Positions 24,044 to 33,013 are shown, counted from the first letter of the stretch. The stretch: 47,766 nucleotides of DNA from Chitinolyticbacter albus (GCF_024437655.1 NZ_JANBVF010000040.1:1-47766); one strand, 5' to 3'. The notes: a model not told the origin generated them from the letters alone. Translations and numbers: made by a program.

Positions 24044-25252
24044 ATGAAAACCCCGATCTACCTCGACTATTCCGCGACCACCCCGGTCGATCCGCGCGTG
24101 GCGCAAGCGATGATTCCGTGGCTGACCGAACACTTCGGCAACCCGGCCAGTCGCTCGCACGCCTACGGCTGGGAGGCCGAAGGCGCGGTCGAGGATGCAC
24201 GCGAGGAAGTCGCCAAGCTGTTGAACTGCGATCCGAAAGAGATCGTCTGGACGTCGGGCGCCACCGAATCGAACAACCTGGCCTTGAAGGGCGCCGCCCA
24301 TTTCTACAAGGACAATGGCAAGCACCTGATCACGGTGAAGACCGAGCACAAGGCCGTGCTCGACACCATGCGCGAGCTGGAGCGTGAAGGTTTCGAGGTC
24401 ACCTACCTCGGCGTGAAGGACGACGGCCTGATCGACTTTGCCGAGCTCGAAGCCGCCATCCGCCCGGATACCATTCTCGTCTCGGTGATGTTCGTGAACA
24501 ACGAGATCGGCGTGATCCAGGACATCCCGGCCATCGGCGAGCTGTGCCGCAGCAAGGGCATCATTTTCCACGTCGATGCCGCGCAGGCGACCGGTAAGGT
24601 CGTGATCGACCTTGCCACGCTCAAGGTCGATCTGCTGAGCCTGTCGGCGCACAAGACCTACGGCCCCAAGGGCGTCGGCGCGCTGTACATCCGCCGCAAG
24701 CCACGCGTGCGGCTTGAAGCGCAGATGCACGGCGGTGGCCACGAGCGTGGTTTCCGTTCCGGTACGCTGGCTACCCACCAGATCGTCGGCATGGGCACTG
24801 CCTATAAGATCGCCCGCGAGGAAATGGGCACCGAGCTCGAGCGCATCCGCATGCTGCGCGACCGGCTGTGGGCCGGGGTCAGCGATATCGAGGAAGTGCA
24901 CCTGAACGGCGACATGGAGCGCCGCGTGCCGCACAACCTCAACGTGAGCTTCAACTTCGTCGAGGGTGAGAGCCTGATCATGGCGTTGAAGGAGCTGGCG
25001 GTATCGAGCGGTTCGGCGTGTACTTCTGCCTCGCTGGAGCCCTCCTATGTGCTGCGTGCGCTGGGACGCAGCGATGAGCTGGCACACAGCTCGATCCGCT
25101 TCACCATCGGCCGCTTCACCACAGTCGAGGACATCGATTTCACCATCAAGCTGATCCACGACAAAATCGGCAAACTGCGCGAATTGTCGCCGCTCTGGGA
25201 AATGTACAAGGACGGCATCGATATCAGCACGATCGAGTGGGCGGCACACTGA
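24044..25252 (+). CDS. iscS: Cysteine desulfurase IscS
   Basis: A 402-residue PLP enzyme that takes sulfur from cysteine as a persulfide and passes it to IscU and other acceptors. It has the PLP-lysine motif [15 protein letters not shown] and the flexible loop [16 protein letters not shown] carrying the active-site Cys. GGAG lies upstream of the ATG. It follows iscR by 24 bp. The 152-bp gap to iscU contains a short element that is repeated before iscA. Confidence 0.97.
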   Translation: MKTPIYLDYSATTPVDPRVAQAMIPWLTEHFGNPASRSHAYGWEAEGAVEDAREEVAKLLNCDPKEIVWTSGATESNNLALKGAAHFYKDNGKHLITVKTEHKAVLDTMRELEREGFEVTYLGVKDDGLIDFAELEAAIRPDTILVSVMFVNNEIGVIQDIPAIGELCRSKGIIFHVDAAQATGKVVIDLATLKVDLLSLSAHKTYGPKGVGALYIRRKPRVRLEAQMHGGGHERGFRSGTLATHQIVGMGTAYKIAREEMGTELERIRMLRDRLWAGVSDIEEVHLNGDMERRVPHNLNVSFNFVEGESLIMALKELAVSSGSACTSASLEPSYVLRALGRSDELAHSSIRFTIGRFTTVEDIDFTIKLIHDKIGKLRELSPLWEMYKDGIDISTIEWAAH

Positions 25253-25265
25253 ATGAAACGGGAAG

Positions 25266-25295
25266 GGCGCTGGGGGCAGGGTAAAACCGCCACTT
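25266..25295 (+). repeat. isc intergenic element, copy 1
   Basis: Starts GGCGCTGGGGGCAG and ends CGCCACTT, so its ends can pair (GGCG/CGCC). A similar sequence is at 25794-25825. It lies between iscS and iscU. Confidence 0.45.
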
Positions 25296-25404
25296 GGTCG
25301 CTTCCCAACATCGAAACAAGTTTTGGCGGCGGGAATTGAAGAGCCGGCAGAAGATACCCTTCTCCCATCCCTCTTCGACCTTCCCGCTCCGCAAGGAGCA
25401 CACA

Positions 25405-25785
25405 ATGGCATACAGCGAAAAGGTCCTCGACCACTATGAAAATCCGCGCAACGTCGGCTCGTTCGAGAAGGGCGACGACAGCGTGGGCACCGGCATGGTT
25501 GGCGCGCCGGCCTGTGGTGACGTGATGAAGCTGCAGATCAAGGTCGGCAACGATGGCGTGATCGAGGACGCCAAGTTCAAGACCTACGGCTGTGGTTCGG
25601 CCATCGCCTCCTCGTCGCTGATCACCGAATGGGTGAAGGGCAAGACGCTGGACGAGGCGATGTCGATCAAGAACACCCAGATCGCCGAAGAGCTGGCGCT
25701 ACCGCCGGTGAAGATCCACTGCTCCATCCTCGCCGAAGACGCGATCAAGGCAGCAGTGGCGGACTACAAGAAGAAGCACCAGTAA
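25405..25785 (+). CDS. iscU: Fe-S cluster scaffold IscU
   Basis: A 126-residue scaffold on which [2Fe-2S] clusters are built with sulfur from IscS. It starts MAYSEKVLDHYENPRNVGSF, with AAGGAG at 25393. The three cluster cysteines lie in PACGDVMK, YGCGSAIASSS and IHCSILAEDA. LPPVK, the HscA-recognition motif, immediately precedes the third Cys. An open extension upstream of the ATG is not conserved. Confidence 0.97.
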   Translation: MAYSEKVLDHYENPRNVGSFEKGDDSVGTGMVGAPACGDVMKLQIKVGNDGVIEDAKFKTYGCGSAIASSSLITEWVKGKTLDEAMSIKNTQIAEELALPPVKIHCSILAEDAIKAAVADYKKKHQ

Positions 25786-25793
25786 CACGGTGA

Positions 25794-25825
25794 GGCGCTG
25801 GGGCAGAGCAGGCGATACGCCACTT
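25794..25825 (+). repeat. isc intergenic element, copy 2
   Basis: GGCGCTGGGGCAG...GCCACTT between iscU and iscA, matching the element between iscS and iscU, with internal GGCG...CGCC pairing. Confidence 0.45.
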
Positions 25826-25863
25826 CTTCTACCTTGCACCTCTCATTCCGGAGAGTAACGACG

Positions 25864-26187
25864 ATGGCACTGACTTTGAGCGAACGCGCCGCCAACCACG
25901 TATCCGGCTTCCTGGCCCGTCGCGGCAAGGGGCTAGGTGTGCGGCTAGGGGTGAAGACCTCGGGCTGCTCGGGCATGGCGTACAAGCTGGAGTTCGTCGA
26001 CCAGGAAAGCCCGGATGATCTGGTGTTCGAGAGCTTTGGCGTCAAGATCTACACCGATGCCAAGAGCCTGCCCTACCTTGACGGCACCGAGCTTGATTAC
26101 AGCAAGGAAGGCCTGAACGAAGGCTTCAAGTTCAACAACCCGAACGTGAAGAACGAGTGCGGCTGCGGCGAGAGCTTCGGTGTCTGA
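25864..26187 (+). CDS. iscA: A-type Fe-S carrier IscA
   Basis: A 107-residue A-type carrier. The three conserved cysteines are in TSGCSGMAY and the C-terminal ECGCGESF. The start [13 protein letters not shown] at 25864 follows GGAGAG in the leader; a longer frame from 25834 is not conserved. It likely delivers iron or clusters to apo-proteins downstream of IscU. Confidence 0.96.
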   Translation: MALTLSERAANHVSGFLARRGKGLGVRLGVKTSGCSGMAYKLEFVDQESPDDLVFESFGVKIYTDAKSLPYLDGTELDYSKEGLNEGFKFNNPNVKNECGCGESFGV

Positions 26188-26241
26188 GGCCGGCAGGGTA
26201 GCCTGCTTGGCGCGACGCGTGCAGCTGGGCTCGATGCCGCG

Positions 26242-26772
26242 ATGAGCTTCGATTTCTCCCGCTCCCATTTCGACCTGTTTGCCCAGCCCGAGCTGTTCCA
26301 GATCGACCGGGCCGCGCTCGATGCGCGTTACCGCGAGCTGCAGGCGCAATACCATCCCGATCGTTATGCCAGCGCTGCCGACATCGAGAAGCGGCTGGCG
26401 TTGCAGATCGCCACGCGCATCAACGAGGCCTACCAGACGCTGAAGTCGCCACTGGCGCGCGGGCGTTACCTGCTGCAGCTCTCTGGCGTGGAAACGCAGG
26501 AAGAGACCAATACGGCGATGCCGATGGACTTCCTGATGGGCCAGATGGAATGGCGCGAAGCGATCGCCGAGGCCAAGGCCAGCCAGAACGTCGAGGCGCT
26601 GGAGCGGCTGAATGTCGAGTTGCGTGGCGAGACCGATGCGCTGGAAGCCGAGCTCGGGGCCTTGCTGGATCGGGCGCAGTACGAGGACGCGGCCATTGCC
26701 GTGCGCAAGCTGCGCTTCATGGAAAAGCTCGACGCCGAAATCGGCAATGCCATCGAAGCCGCGCTGTTTTGA
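26242..26772 (+). CDS. hscB: Co-chaperone HscB (Hsc20)
   Basis: A 176-residue J-domain protein with the HPD motif (QYHPDRYA) in an N-terminal J-domain and a C-terminal helical IscU-binding domain. It stimulates HscA ATPase to release clusters from IscU. It starts MSFDFSRSHFDLFAQPELF, 54 bp after iscA. Confidence 0.96.
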   Translation: MSFDFSRSHFDLFAQPELFQIDRAALDARYRELQAQYHPDRYASAADIEKRLALQIATRINEAYQTLKSPLARGRYLLQLSGVETQEETNTAMPMDFLMGQMEWREAIAEAKASQNVEALERLNVELRGETDALEAELGALLDRAQYEDAAIAVRKLRFMEKLDAEIGNAIEAALF

Positions 26773-26816
26773 TCCACCCCTGAATACCGGGCACAAGCCC
26801 GATCCCTGACGATCCC

Positions 26817-28670
26817 ATGGCCTTACTGCAGATTTCCGAACCCGGCATGAGCGCCGCCCCGCACCAGCACCGGCTGGCGGTCGGCATCGATCTTGGGACC
26901 ACCAATTCGCTGGTTGCCACGGTGCGCAGCGGCAGCGCGGTCTGCCTGCCCGACCAGCATGGCCGCACGCTGCTGCCGTCGGTGGTGCACTACAGCACCG
27001 CCAGGGTCGTCGTCGGCCACGAGGCGCAGGCGAAGCAGAACCAGGATCCGGCCAATACCGTGGTGTCGGTCAAGCGTTTCATGGGGCGGGGCCTCGCCGA
27101 TGTGGCCGATGCCGCCACACCGTACCGTTTTGTCGACGAACCCGGCATGCTCAAACTCGTGACTGCTGGTGGCGTGAAGAGCCCGGTGCAGGTTTCGGCC
27201 GACATCCTGCGCGCGCTGAAGGCACGGGCCGAGGAAAGCCTGGGCGGCGAGCTCGCCGGTGCCGTCATCACCGTGCCGGCGTATTTCGACGACGCACAGC
27301 GCCAGGCCACCAAGGATGCGGCGCAGCTTGCCGGTCTCAACGTGCTGCGCCTCTTGAACGAGCCCACGGCTGCTGCGATTGCCTACGGCCTCGATAACGC
27401 GGCCGAAGGCACCTACGTCATCTACGATCTTGGCGGCGGCACCTTCGACGTATCGATACTCGAACTCACGCGTGGCGTGTTCGAAGTGCGCGCCACCAGC
27501 GGCGATTCGCAGCTGGGCGGCGACGATTTCGATCACCGGGTCTATTGCTGGCTGCTGGAGCAGGCCGGGTTGTCGCAGCTGAACGAGCACGATGTGCGCC
27601 TGTTGCTGACCCGTGCCCGCGAAGCCAAGGAAGCGCTGACCGAACACGATCTGACCCGTATCACCGCCAAGTTGTCGAACGAGGTGGTGATCGATCTGGA
27701 ACTGTCGTCCGCCACCTTCCAGGCCATTACCGCCCACCTGGTGCAAAAGACCATCAACCCGGTGCGCCGGGCGCTGCGCGACGCGCGGCTCACCGTTGCC
27801 GACATCAAGGGCGTGGTGCTGGTCGGTGGCGCCACCCGCATGCCGCATGTGCACCGCGCCGTCGGCGAACTGTTTGGCCAGCCGCCGCTGACCAATCTCG
27901 ATCCGGACAAGGTGGTGGCGCTGGGCGCCGCGATGCAGGCCGACGTGCTGGCCGGCAACAAGGGCGACGACGACTGGCTGCTGCTCGATGTGATCCCGTT
28001 GTCGCTGGGGCTGGAAACCATGGGTGGCCTCGTCGAGAAGATCATTCCGCGCAACAGCACCATCCCGACTGCGCGGGCGCAGGATTTCACCACATTCAAG
28101 GACGGCCAGACCGCGCTGGCGGTGCATGTGCTGCAGGGCGAGCGCGAGCTCGTCACCGACTGCCGCTCGCTGGCGCGCTTCGAGCTGCGCGGCATTCCGC
28201 CGATGGTGGCGGGCGCCGCGCGCATCCGGGTCAGCTTCCAGGTCGATGCCGATGGTCTGCTGTCGGTGTCGGCGCGTGAACAGAGCACCGGCATCGCGGC
28301 CAGCATCGCCGTGAAACCGAGCTATGGCCTCGGGGATGACGAGATCGCGCGCATGCTGCAGGATTCGCTACGTCACGCCGGTGACGACATGGAAGCGCGC
28401 AAGCTCGCCGAGGCGCGGGTGGAAGCCGAAGCGCTGATCGACGCGAGCCAAGCCGCGCTTGCCAGCGACGGCGATCTGCTCGATGCCGCCGAGCGTGGCG
28501 CGATCGACGACCAGATCGAGCGCTTGCTCGCCGCCATGGCCGGCCACGACGCCGACGTGCTGCGCGAGCTGACCGAGGCGCTGAACCATGCCACCCAGGA
28601 ATTTGCCGCAAGGCGCATGGATCGCGCGGTGAAGCGCGGCCTTGCCGGCCAGAAAATTGAAGAGCTGTGA
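26817..28670 (+). CDS. hscA: Fe-S assembly chaperone HscA
   Basis: A 617-residue Hsp70-class chaperone specialised for IscU. It has the ATPase-domain signatures [46 protein letters not shown] and [14 protein letters not shown]. The substrate-binding domain follows from about residue 390. It lies 44 bp after hscB and 7 bp before fdx. Confidence 0.97.
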   Translation: MALLQISEPGMSAAPHQHRLAVGIDLGTTNSLVATVRSGSAVCLPDQHGRTLLPSVVHYSTARVVVGHEAQAKQNQDPANTVVSVKRFMGRGLADVADAATPYRFVDEPGMLKLVTAGGVKSPVQVSADILRALKARAEESLGGELAGAVITVPAYFDDAQRQATKDAAQLAGLNVLRLLNEPTAAAIAYGLDNAAEGTYVIYDLGGGTFDVSILELTRGVFEVRATSGDSQLGGDDFDHRVYCWLLEQAGLSQLNEHDVRLLLTRAREAKEALTEHDLTRITAKLSNEVVIDLELSSATFQAITAHLVQKTINPVRRALRDARLTVADIKGVVLVGGATRMPHVHRAVGELFGQPPLTNLDPDKVVALGAAMQADVLAGNKGDDDWLLLDVIPLSLGLETMGGLVEKIIPRNSTIPTARAQDFTTFKDGQTALAVHVLQGERELVTDCRSLARFELRGIPPMVAGAARIRVSFQVDADGLLSVSAREQSTGIAASIAVKPSYGLGDDEIARMLQDSLRHAGDDMEARKLAEARVEAEALIDASQAALASDGDLLDAAERGAIDDQIERLLAAMAGHDADVLRELTEALNHATQEFAARRMDRAVKRGLAGQKIEEL

Positions 28671-28677
28671 GACCCTC

Positions 28678-29016
28678 ATGACCCAGATCATCGTCCTGCC
28701 GCATGCCGACCTGTGCCCCGAGGGCGCGGTGCTCGACGTGGAACCGGGCATCACCATCTGCGATGCGCTGCTCGAGCACGACATCGAAATCGAGCATGCC
28801 TGTGAGAAATCCTGTGCCTGCACCACCTGCCACGTGATCGTGCGTGAGGGCTTTTCCAGCCTGAACGAGGCTGAGGAGGCCGAGGAAGACCTGCTCGACA
28901 AGGCCTGGGGCCTGACCTCCGTGTCGCGCCTGTCGTGCCAGGCTGTGGTGGCGGAAACCGACCTGACGGTCGAGCTGCCCAAGTACACCATCAACCACGC
29001 GCGCGAGCATCACTGA
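28678..29016 (+). CDS. fdx: ISC-type [2Fe-2S] ferredoxin
   Basis: A 112-residue adrenodoxin-type ferredoxin. The cluster ligands are in CEKSCACTTCH plus the distant Cys in SRLSCQAVV. It supplies electrons for cluster assembly on IscU. The start MTQIIVLPHADLCPEGA at 28678 is chosen over an upstream in-frame ATG at 28642 that overlaps hscA. The stop overlaps the next start (TGATG). Confidence 0.96.
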   Translation: MTQIIVLPHADLCPEGAVLDVEPGITICDALLEHDIEIEHACEKSCACTTCHVIVREGFSSLNEAEEAEEDLLDKAWGLTSVSRLSCQAVVAETDLTVELPKYTINHAREHH

Positions 29017-29498
29017 TGAGCGAAAGCCAGGCCAGGGTGACCTCGGCGCTGGCTGCGGCCGGCGTATCGACGGAGATCCGCAGTTTCGCCGAATCGACGC
29101 GTACGTCCCAGGAAGCGGCCGATGCGATTGGTTGCACGGTGGCGCAGATCGCCAAGTCGGTGATCCTCAGGGCCAAGGCGAGCGAGCGCCACGTGCTGGT
29201 GGTGACCAGCGGCGCCAATCGCGTCTGCGAGAAAACCGTGGCGCAACTGGTCGGTGAGAAGATAGGCCGCGCCGACGCCGACTTCGTACGTAGCCACACC
29301 GGCTTCGTGATTGGTGGCGTCGCACCGCTCGCGCATGCCGAGCCGCCGATCACGCTGATCGACGAAGACCTGCTGCAGCACGCCGAAGTCTGGGCCGCTG
29401 CAGGAACCCCCAATAGCGTGTTTCGCGTGAGCCCGCAGCAACTGGTCGCGTTGACGGCCGGTCAGGTCGCACGTGTCAGAGAGGAGAATCAGGCATGA
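29016..29498 (+). CDS. YbaK/ProX-type aminoacyl-tRNA deacylase-like protein
   Basis: A 160-residue single-domain protein resembling the YbaK/EbsC/ProX trans-editing family, which hydrolyses mischarged aminoacyl-tRNA (for example Cys- or Ala-tRNA-Pro). It has the conserved strand-Lys segment QIAKSVILRA, the GANRVCEKTVAQLVG region, and FVIGGVAPLAHAEPP. It is translationally coupled on both sides: its ATG overlaps the fdx stop and its stop overlaps the iscX start (ATGA). This is an unexpected guest in an isc operon. Which tRNA it edits cannot be told. Confidence 0.85.
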   Translation: MSESQARVTSALAAAGVSTEIRSFAESTRTSQEAADAIGCTVAQIAKSVILRAKASERHVLVVTSGANRVCEKTVAQLVGEKIGRADADFVRSHTGFVIGGVAPLAHAEPPITLIDEDLLQHAEVWAAAGTPNSVFRVSPQQLVALTAGQVARVREENQA

Positions 29499-29689
29499 AA
29501 TGGACCGACAGCCGCGAGATCGCGATTGCGCTCGCCGATACCCATCCCGATATCGATCCGCTCAAGGTGAATTTCGTCGATCTGCGCAACTGGGTGATGG
29601 CCTTGCCCGGTTTTGACGACGATCCCAAGCACTGTGGCGAGAAAATCCTGGAAGCGATCCAGATGACCTGGATCGACGAGGCCGATTAA
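29495..29689 (+). CDS. iscX: Fe-S assembly protein IscX
   Basis: A 64-residue acidic protein (starts MKWTDSREIAIALADTHPDI, ends MTWIDEAD) matching IscX/YfhJ. That protein binds IscS and iron and tunes the assembly rate. It ends the isc operon and is coupled by ATGA overlap to the YbaK-like gene. No clear hairpin terminator follows within 100 bp. Confidence 0.95.
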   Translation: MKWTDSREIAIALADTHPDIDPLKVNFVDLRNWVMALPGFDDDPKHCGEKILEAIQMTWIDEAD

Positions 29690-29783
29690 GTTCGGGCACA
29701 CCTTCTGGCGACGTCGCGCGCACCGGCCGTATGCCTTCACTGTGTGCGGCCGACGGGAGTCTGATTATATCGCCTTTCAGGGC

Positions 29784-29861
29784 GACCGAAGGGGGGCCGG
29801 TTCATCGCTCTTCAGGACGCATCGCGTCAGCCAGAGCCGGCGCGCTGCATTTGTTAGCGGC
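29784..29861 (+). repeat. Dispersed ~80-bp repeat, copy 2
   Basis: Homologous to 5331-5411 (GACCGAAGG...TTCAGGACG...TCAGCCAGA...TTTGTTAGC). It sits between iscX and the HD-GYP-like gene. At its right end GTTAGC-GGC-GCTAAC forms a short perfect palindrome. Just to the left, CGCCTTTCAGGGCG is a partial internal echo of the CGCTCTTCAGGACG core. Confidence 0.6.
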
Positions 29862-29946
29862 GCTAACGCTGGGCTTGCGCGGCAGACCGCCGGGTTTGCG
29901 GCAATTGACCACATGCTGACGTCTGGTGCATAACGACGTCATCTTC

Positions 29947-30963
29947 ATGCCAGCCTTCGCGACCGAGATGGACGTCAGTACCGCACAATCCCGCACCGTC
30001 GAGCAGCCAGGGCCCACTGCAGGCCAACTGGTCCGCCAGGCCCGTATGGGATTGGCAGCGGCTCTCGTGGCCGCGCTCGATGAGTCGGCCAGCGAAATCA
30101 GATTCGTGTTCCGTATTGCCCGGGTGGTCGAGGCCATACAGGCCGCTTGCGATCGTCATCCCGATTTGGTGATCGGCATGATCCTGCTGTGCCAGGAAGA
30201 GCCCTACGGCGTGCGCCATGCCGCCGATGTGGCGGTGGTGATCGAGTTGGCGCTACGCCGATTGGGCCATAGCGCCGCAGATCGCCGCTCCGTCGTTGCC
30301 GCCGCGCTGACGATGAACCTGGGCATGCTCACGGTGCAGGATCAGTTGGCCAAGCAGGATGTGCCGCCCACGCCCGAGCAACGCCAGCAGATCCAGCAAC
30401 ACCCACAATACGGCCGCGACATGCTGCGCGCGCTCGGCGTCGCCGATGTGCTCTGGCTCGATTGCGTGCTGCAGCATCACGAGGCGCCCGACGGCAGCGG
30501 TTATCCGCACAAGCTGTCTGGTCCCGCGATTCGGTTCGAGGCGCGCTTGATCGGTTTGGCCGATCGCTATTGCGCGCTGCTCACGCAAAGTGCCTGGCGC
30601 GATGCGCAGCGTCCCGATATCGCGCTGCAGCAGACGCTGTCGGGCGATATCGACAGCAAGCTGGGGCGGTTGCTGACGCAGACGCTGGGCATCTATCCAC
30701 CAGGCTCGGTGGTGCAGTTGCTCAACGGCGAGATCGGCGTGGTCAAGCGACCAGGCCTGCTGGAAAGCACGCCGCTGGTGATGGCGCTGTTCGACGCGCA
30801 GGGGCGCACATTGGCCCTGCGTTCAGAGCGCGACACCCGTCTCGAGGAACACACGGTGACCGGTGTGCTCGACGCCTACAAGGTGGCGCAGTTCTTCCGC
30901 ATGACCGAGGTTTGGCAGGAAGAGGCCGCTGGCGCTCAGCTCGGCGGCCCCTCGTCGTCGTAG
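29947..30963 (+). CDS. Degenerate HD-GYP-domain protein
   Basis: A 338-residue protein with an HD-GYP fold (about residues 90-255). That family includes cyclic-di-GMP phosphodiesterases. Present are the early His (RHAADVAVV), the HPxxG motif (QQHPQYGRDML), and the signature HHEAPDGSGYP. The paired metal ligands HD of the usual HDIGK are replaced by Met-Asn (MNLGML, residues ~123-124), so catalysis may be lost. No receiver domain is recognised. The start is uncertain: a GTG at 29926 and an ATG at 29968 are alternatives, none with a strong ribosome site. It ends four bases from the convergent EF-hand gene. Confidence 0.75.
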   Translation: MPAFATEMDVSTAQSRTVEQPGPTAGQLVRQARMGLAAALVAALDESASEIRFVFRIARVVEAIQAACDRHPDLVIGMILLCQEEPYGVRHAADVAVVIELALRRLGHSAADRRSVVAAALTMNLGMLTVQDQLAKQDVPPTPEQRQQIQQHPQYGRDMLRALGVADVLWLDCVLQHHEAPDGSGYPHKLSGPAIRFEARLIGLADRYCALLTQSAWRDAQRPDIALQQTLSGDIDSKLGRLLTQTLGIYPPGSVVQLLNGEIGVVKRPGLLESTPLVMALFDAQGRTLALRSERDTRLEEHTVTGVLDAYKVAQFFRMTEVWQEEAAGAQLGGPSSS

Positions 30964-30967
30964 GCAA

Positions 30968-31483
30968 TCAGGTGGCGGGGCGGCCCTGACGCTTGGCCTT
31001 GAACTCGTCGACGGTGACGACGCCGTTCTTGTCGGCATCGAGCGCATCGAAGCGGGTTTCGGCCTGTCGAACGAAATCGACGCGACTCACGTCACCTTGC
31101 GGCCATGGGCCCATCTTGCCGCCGTGATGCCGGCCGTGATGCTTGTGCATCGCCGCCTGGCGCTCGGCCGTCGTCAAAGTGCCGTTCTGGTCCGCATCCA
31201 GCTTTTGGAAACGTGCCCTGGCGGCATCCAGATATTGCGCCTCGGTCTGGTCTGGCAGCGCCTTGTGGTTTGCGCGGCGGGCCTCCCAGCCGTTTTTACG
31301 CTCGGCTTCGGTCACGATGCCGTTCTTGTCGGCATCGAGCGCATCGAAGCGCTCTTCGGCGTGACGCACGAAATCGGCGCGATTCATCTCTTTCGGCACG
31401 GCCGGCTTCCAGCTACCATCGGCCGCCCAGACTGCGCCCGCCGCGCAGCTCGCGGCCAGCAGGGTGATCGTCCAGCGTTTCAT
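30968..31483 (-). CDS. Secreted EF-hand calcium-binding protein
   Basis: A 171-residue predicted periplasmic or secreted protein. It starts MKRWTITLLAASCAAGAVWA, a signal peptide cleaved after VWA, with AAGGAG upstream. Three EF-hand loops of the form D-x-D-x-N-G-x-[VL]-T-x-x-E are visible (LDADKNGIVTEAE, LDADQNGTLTTAE, LDADKNGVVTVDE). The first and third are encoded by an identical 33-bp stretch (31022-31054 and 31319-31351), indicating internal duplication. A His/Gly-rich segment (HKHHGRHHGGK) lies between loops two and three. Function beyond calcium binding is unknown. Confidence 0.85.
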   Translation of the reverse strand: MKRWTITLLAASCAAGAVWAADGSWKPAVPKEMNRADFVRHAEERFDALDADKNGIVTEAERKNGWEARRANHKALPDQTEAQYLDAARARFQKLDADQNGTLTTAERQAAMHKHHGRHHGGKMGPWPQGDVSRVDFVRQAETRFDALDADKNGVVTVDEFKAKRQGRPAT

Positions 31484-31585
31484 GGTGTTACTCCTTGGTG
31501 GGGGGCGTGAATTGCCCGGGCCCGACATCAACGCCGAGCTGAGGCGGGCGGTTGACACCTATTTCTTCACTGCACGAGGTTTGCC

Positions 31586-31897
31586 ATGACTTTCGCCGAA
31601 ACCCTGGCCACGTTGCCGACCATAGACCATCTCGCCGCGCTGGAACTGCTCGAAGGCGAGACCATCATTGCCCGCATCGAGAACAAGCCCGGCCAGGCGG
31701 GTAGCGTGCGGCTGTACCACGCGCTCTACCAGGAGTTCGGCGCCATCGACGCTGTCGCCGCCGACCGTGGCCTGGTGTTGTACCGCGAACATACGGCCGA
31801 TGCGATCGCGTACCCGGGCAAGCACCCGAACATCGATCGCCTCACCGACATCAAGGCCGCCGGCAAGGCTTACGCCGTGCGCCTGATCGCCGCCTAA
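31586..31897 (+). CDS. DUF2322-like small protein
   Basis: A 103-residue cytoplasmic protein (starts MTFAETLATLPTIDHLAALE) resembling the DUF2322 family of Neisseria, Haemophilus and relatives. The conserved-looking segments are IENKPGQAGSVRLYHAL and YPGKHPNIDRL. No function is known for the family. It is divergent from the EF-hand gene and precedes tRNA-Thr. The family assignment is from memory of the pattern. Confidence 0.7.
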   Translation: MTFAETLATLPTIDHLAALELLEGETIIARIENKPGQAGSVRLYHALYQEFGAIDAVAADRGLVLYREHTADAIAYPGKHPNIDRLTDIKAAGKAYAVRLIAA

Positions 31898-31953
31898 GGC
31901 CTTATCGACGGCAGTTGTCGCGCGGCGACGGCTCACGTAGAATGCGGCGCTTC

Positions 31954-32029
31954 GCCGGTGTAGCTCAGTTGGTAGAGCACCTGACTTGTAATCAGGGGGT
32001 CGCGAGTTCGATTCCTGCCGCCGGCACCA
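31954..32029 (+). tRNA. tRNA-Thr (anticodon TGT)
   Basis: A 76-base tRNA with acceptor GCCGGTG/CGCCGGC, D-arm GCTCAGTTGGTAGAGC, anticodon arm CCTGA-CTTGTAA-TCAGG giving anticodon TGT, the T-loop TTCGATT, and encoded CCA. The T-stem has one imperfect pair. A strong terminator follows nine bases later. Confidence 0.96.
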
Positions 32030-32037
32030 AACAAAAA

Positions 32038-32068
32038 CGCGGGCTCCATCTGGAGCCCGCGTTTTTTT
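32038..32068 (+). terminator. tRNA-Thr terminator
   Basis: A 10-bp perfect stem CGCGGGCTCC / GGAGCCCGCG with ATCT loop and seven T residues. Confidence 0.9.
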
Positions 32069-32497
32069 GTCCCGTTAATGGCCGCCAGGCCGAAACAGAT
32101 CAGCGGGCCGACGTGCGAGTCGGTTCCTGCAGCGATTGCAGTAAGTCCAACTCCTCAGCCTGCCCCGCGCCCTGGGGGGCGCTTGGCACTCCACTAGGGT
32201 GACTTCCAGATAACAAACTTGGCGGCAGATCGACAGAGGCCTACGCACCCCAGGGCCGCTCACGGCAATGCTATCCGAAGGCTGCTTTTCTACGATTGTG
32301 GGATAAGCGCGCAATTGCACGCAGCAGGGGCGTGTTCTACACAGATAGGGCTGCTGCTTGCAGCATGGATCCAAGCTGACCTGGAGGTAGGAAATAAGCT
32401 GGCGGGGGCCGTTGCGAGGTGTACTGCGGGCCTGTGATTGGCCAGCACTAACCCCCGATGCGGGTCTCGCACCGGGGGCGGCTACAGGCCAGTTGGG
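32069..32497. other. Intergenic region after tRNA-Thr
   Basis: About 430 bp without a recognisable gene. A 60-100-codon open frame on each strand has no family resemblance. I see no duplicated tRNA 3' end that would mark an integrated element. The right end forms the inverted repeat after the PRC-barrel gene. Confidence 0.5.
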
Positions 32498-32504
32498 TTA
32501 GTGC
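32445..32504 (-). terminator. Inverted repeat, likely terminator of the PRC-barrel gene
   Basis: Outer arms GCACTAACCC (32445-32454) and GGGTTAGTGC (32495-32504) enclose an inner hairpin CCCCCG...CGGGGG with a GCG/CGC core. The right arm contains the stop codon of the PRC-barrel gene. There is no long U-tract, so it could be a transcript-stabilising structure instead. Confidence 0.5.
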
Positions 32505-32935
32505 CAGTACGGCTCGGTGCCGTAATAGCGATGGACCTCATCGGCCCAGCTCAGGTCGGCCATGCTTGGCCAGTGATCCTTGTCAAAGCCCGGGGCATTC
32601 TTGAGGCGATCTTCGCTCACGTTCAGCACGAACTGCTTTTCGTCGGTATCGAGCGTCAATGCCTGCCAGGGAATGGCGAACAGCTTGTTGCCCACACCGA
32701 GGAAGCCGCCGAACGAGAGCACGGCATAGGCGATGCGGCCGCGCTGCACGTCGAGCATGATGCCCTTGATGTGGCCAAGATCGTCGCCTTCCGCATTCAC
32801 CACGTCGTTGCCTTCCAGGCTGTCGGCCAGCATCAGATAGGGGCCGGGGCCGCTGGCCTCATCGAACGTGTCGGTCGAGCCGATGATGCGGGCGCCGCCT
32901 TGCTGCTGGCTGGATGGATTGGGGGTGGTTTGCAT
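32498..32935 (-). CDS. PRC-barrel domain protein
   Basis: A 145-residue cytoplasmic protein with a PRC-barrel domain (about residues 35-105). Diagnostic segments are LEGNDVVNAEGDDLGHIKGIMLDVQRGRIAYAVLSFGG, followed by FAIPWQALTL. Such proteins are often stress-associated in Proteobacteria. AAGGAG lies eight bases before the ATG. It precedes nothing on its strand and follows chaB by 78 bp, so the two may be cotranscribed. The exact role is unknown. Confidence 0.85.
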   Translation of the reverse strand: MQTTPNPSSQQQGGARIIGSTDTFDEASGPGPYLMLADSLEGNDVVNAEGDDLGHIKGIMLDVQRGRIAYAVLSFGGFLGVGNKLFAIPWQALTLDTDEKQFVLNVSEDRLKNAPGFDKDHWPSMADLSWADEVHRYYGTEPYWH

Positions 32936-33013
32936 GATGAGTACTCCTTTTGAGATGCGAGGGTCAACGCGATGATGCCGGGTCGGCCCGGTCTGATTGT
33001 CGAGCGTGGGGAC

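Noticed and set aside
23483-25411. 642-codon minus-strand frame opposite iscR and iscS
   Set aside because: Both isc genes are certain; the antisense frame is a composition artefact.
26823-28127. 434-codon minus-strand frame opposite hscA
   Set aside because: It is antisense to hscA, and no family pattern is visible.
32069-32440. Integrated element at the 3' end of tRNA-Thr
   Set aside because: No integrase, no duplicated tRNA 3' end and no composition change are seen after the tRNA.
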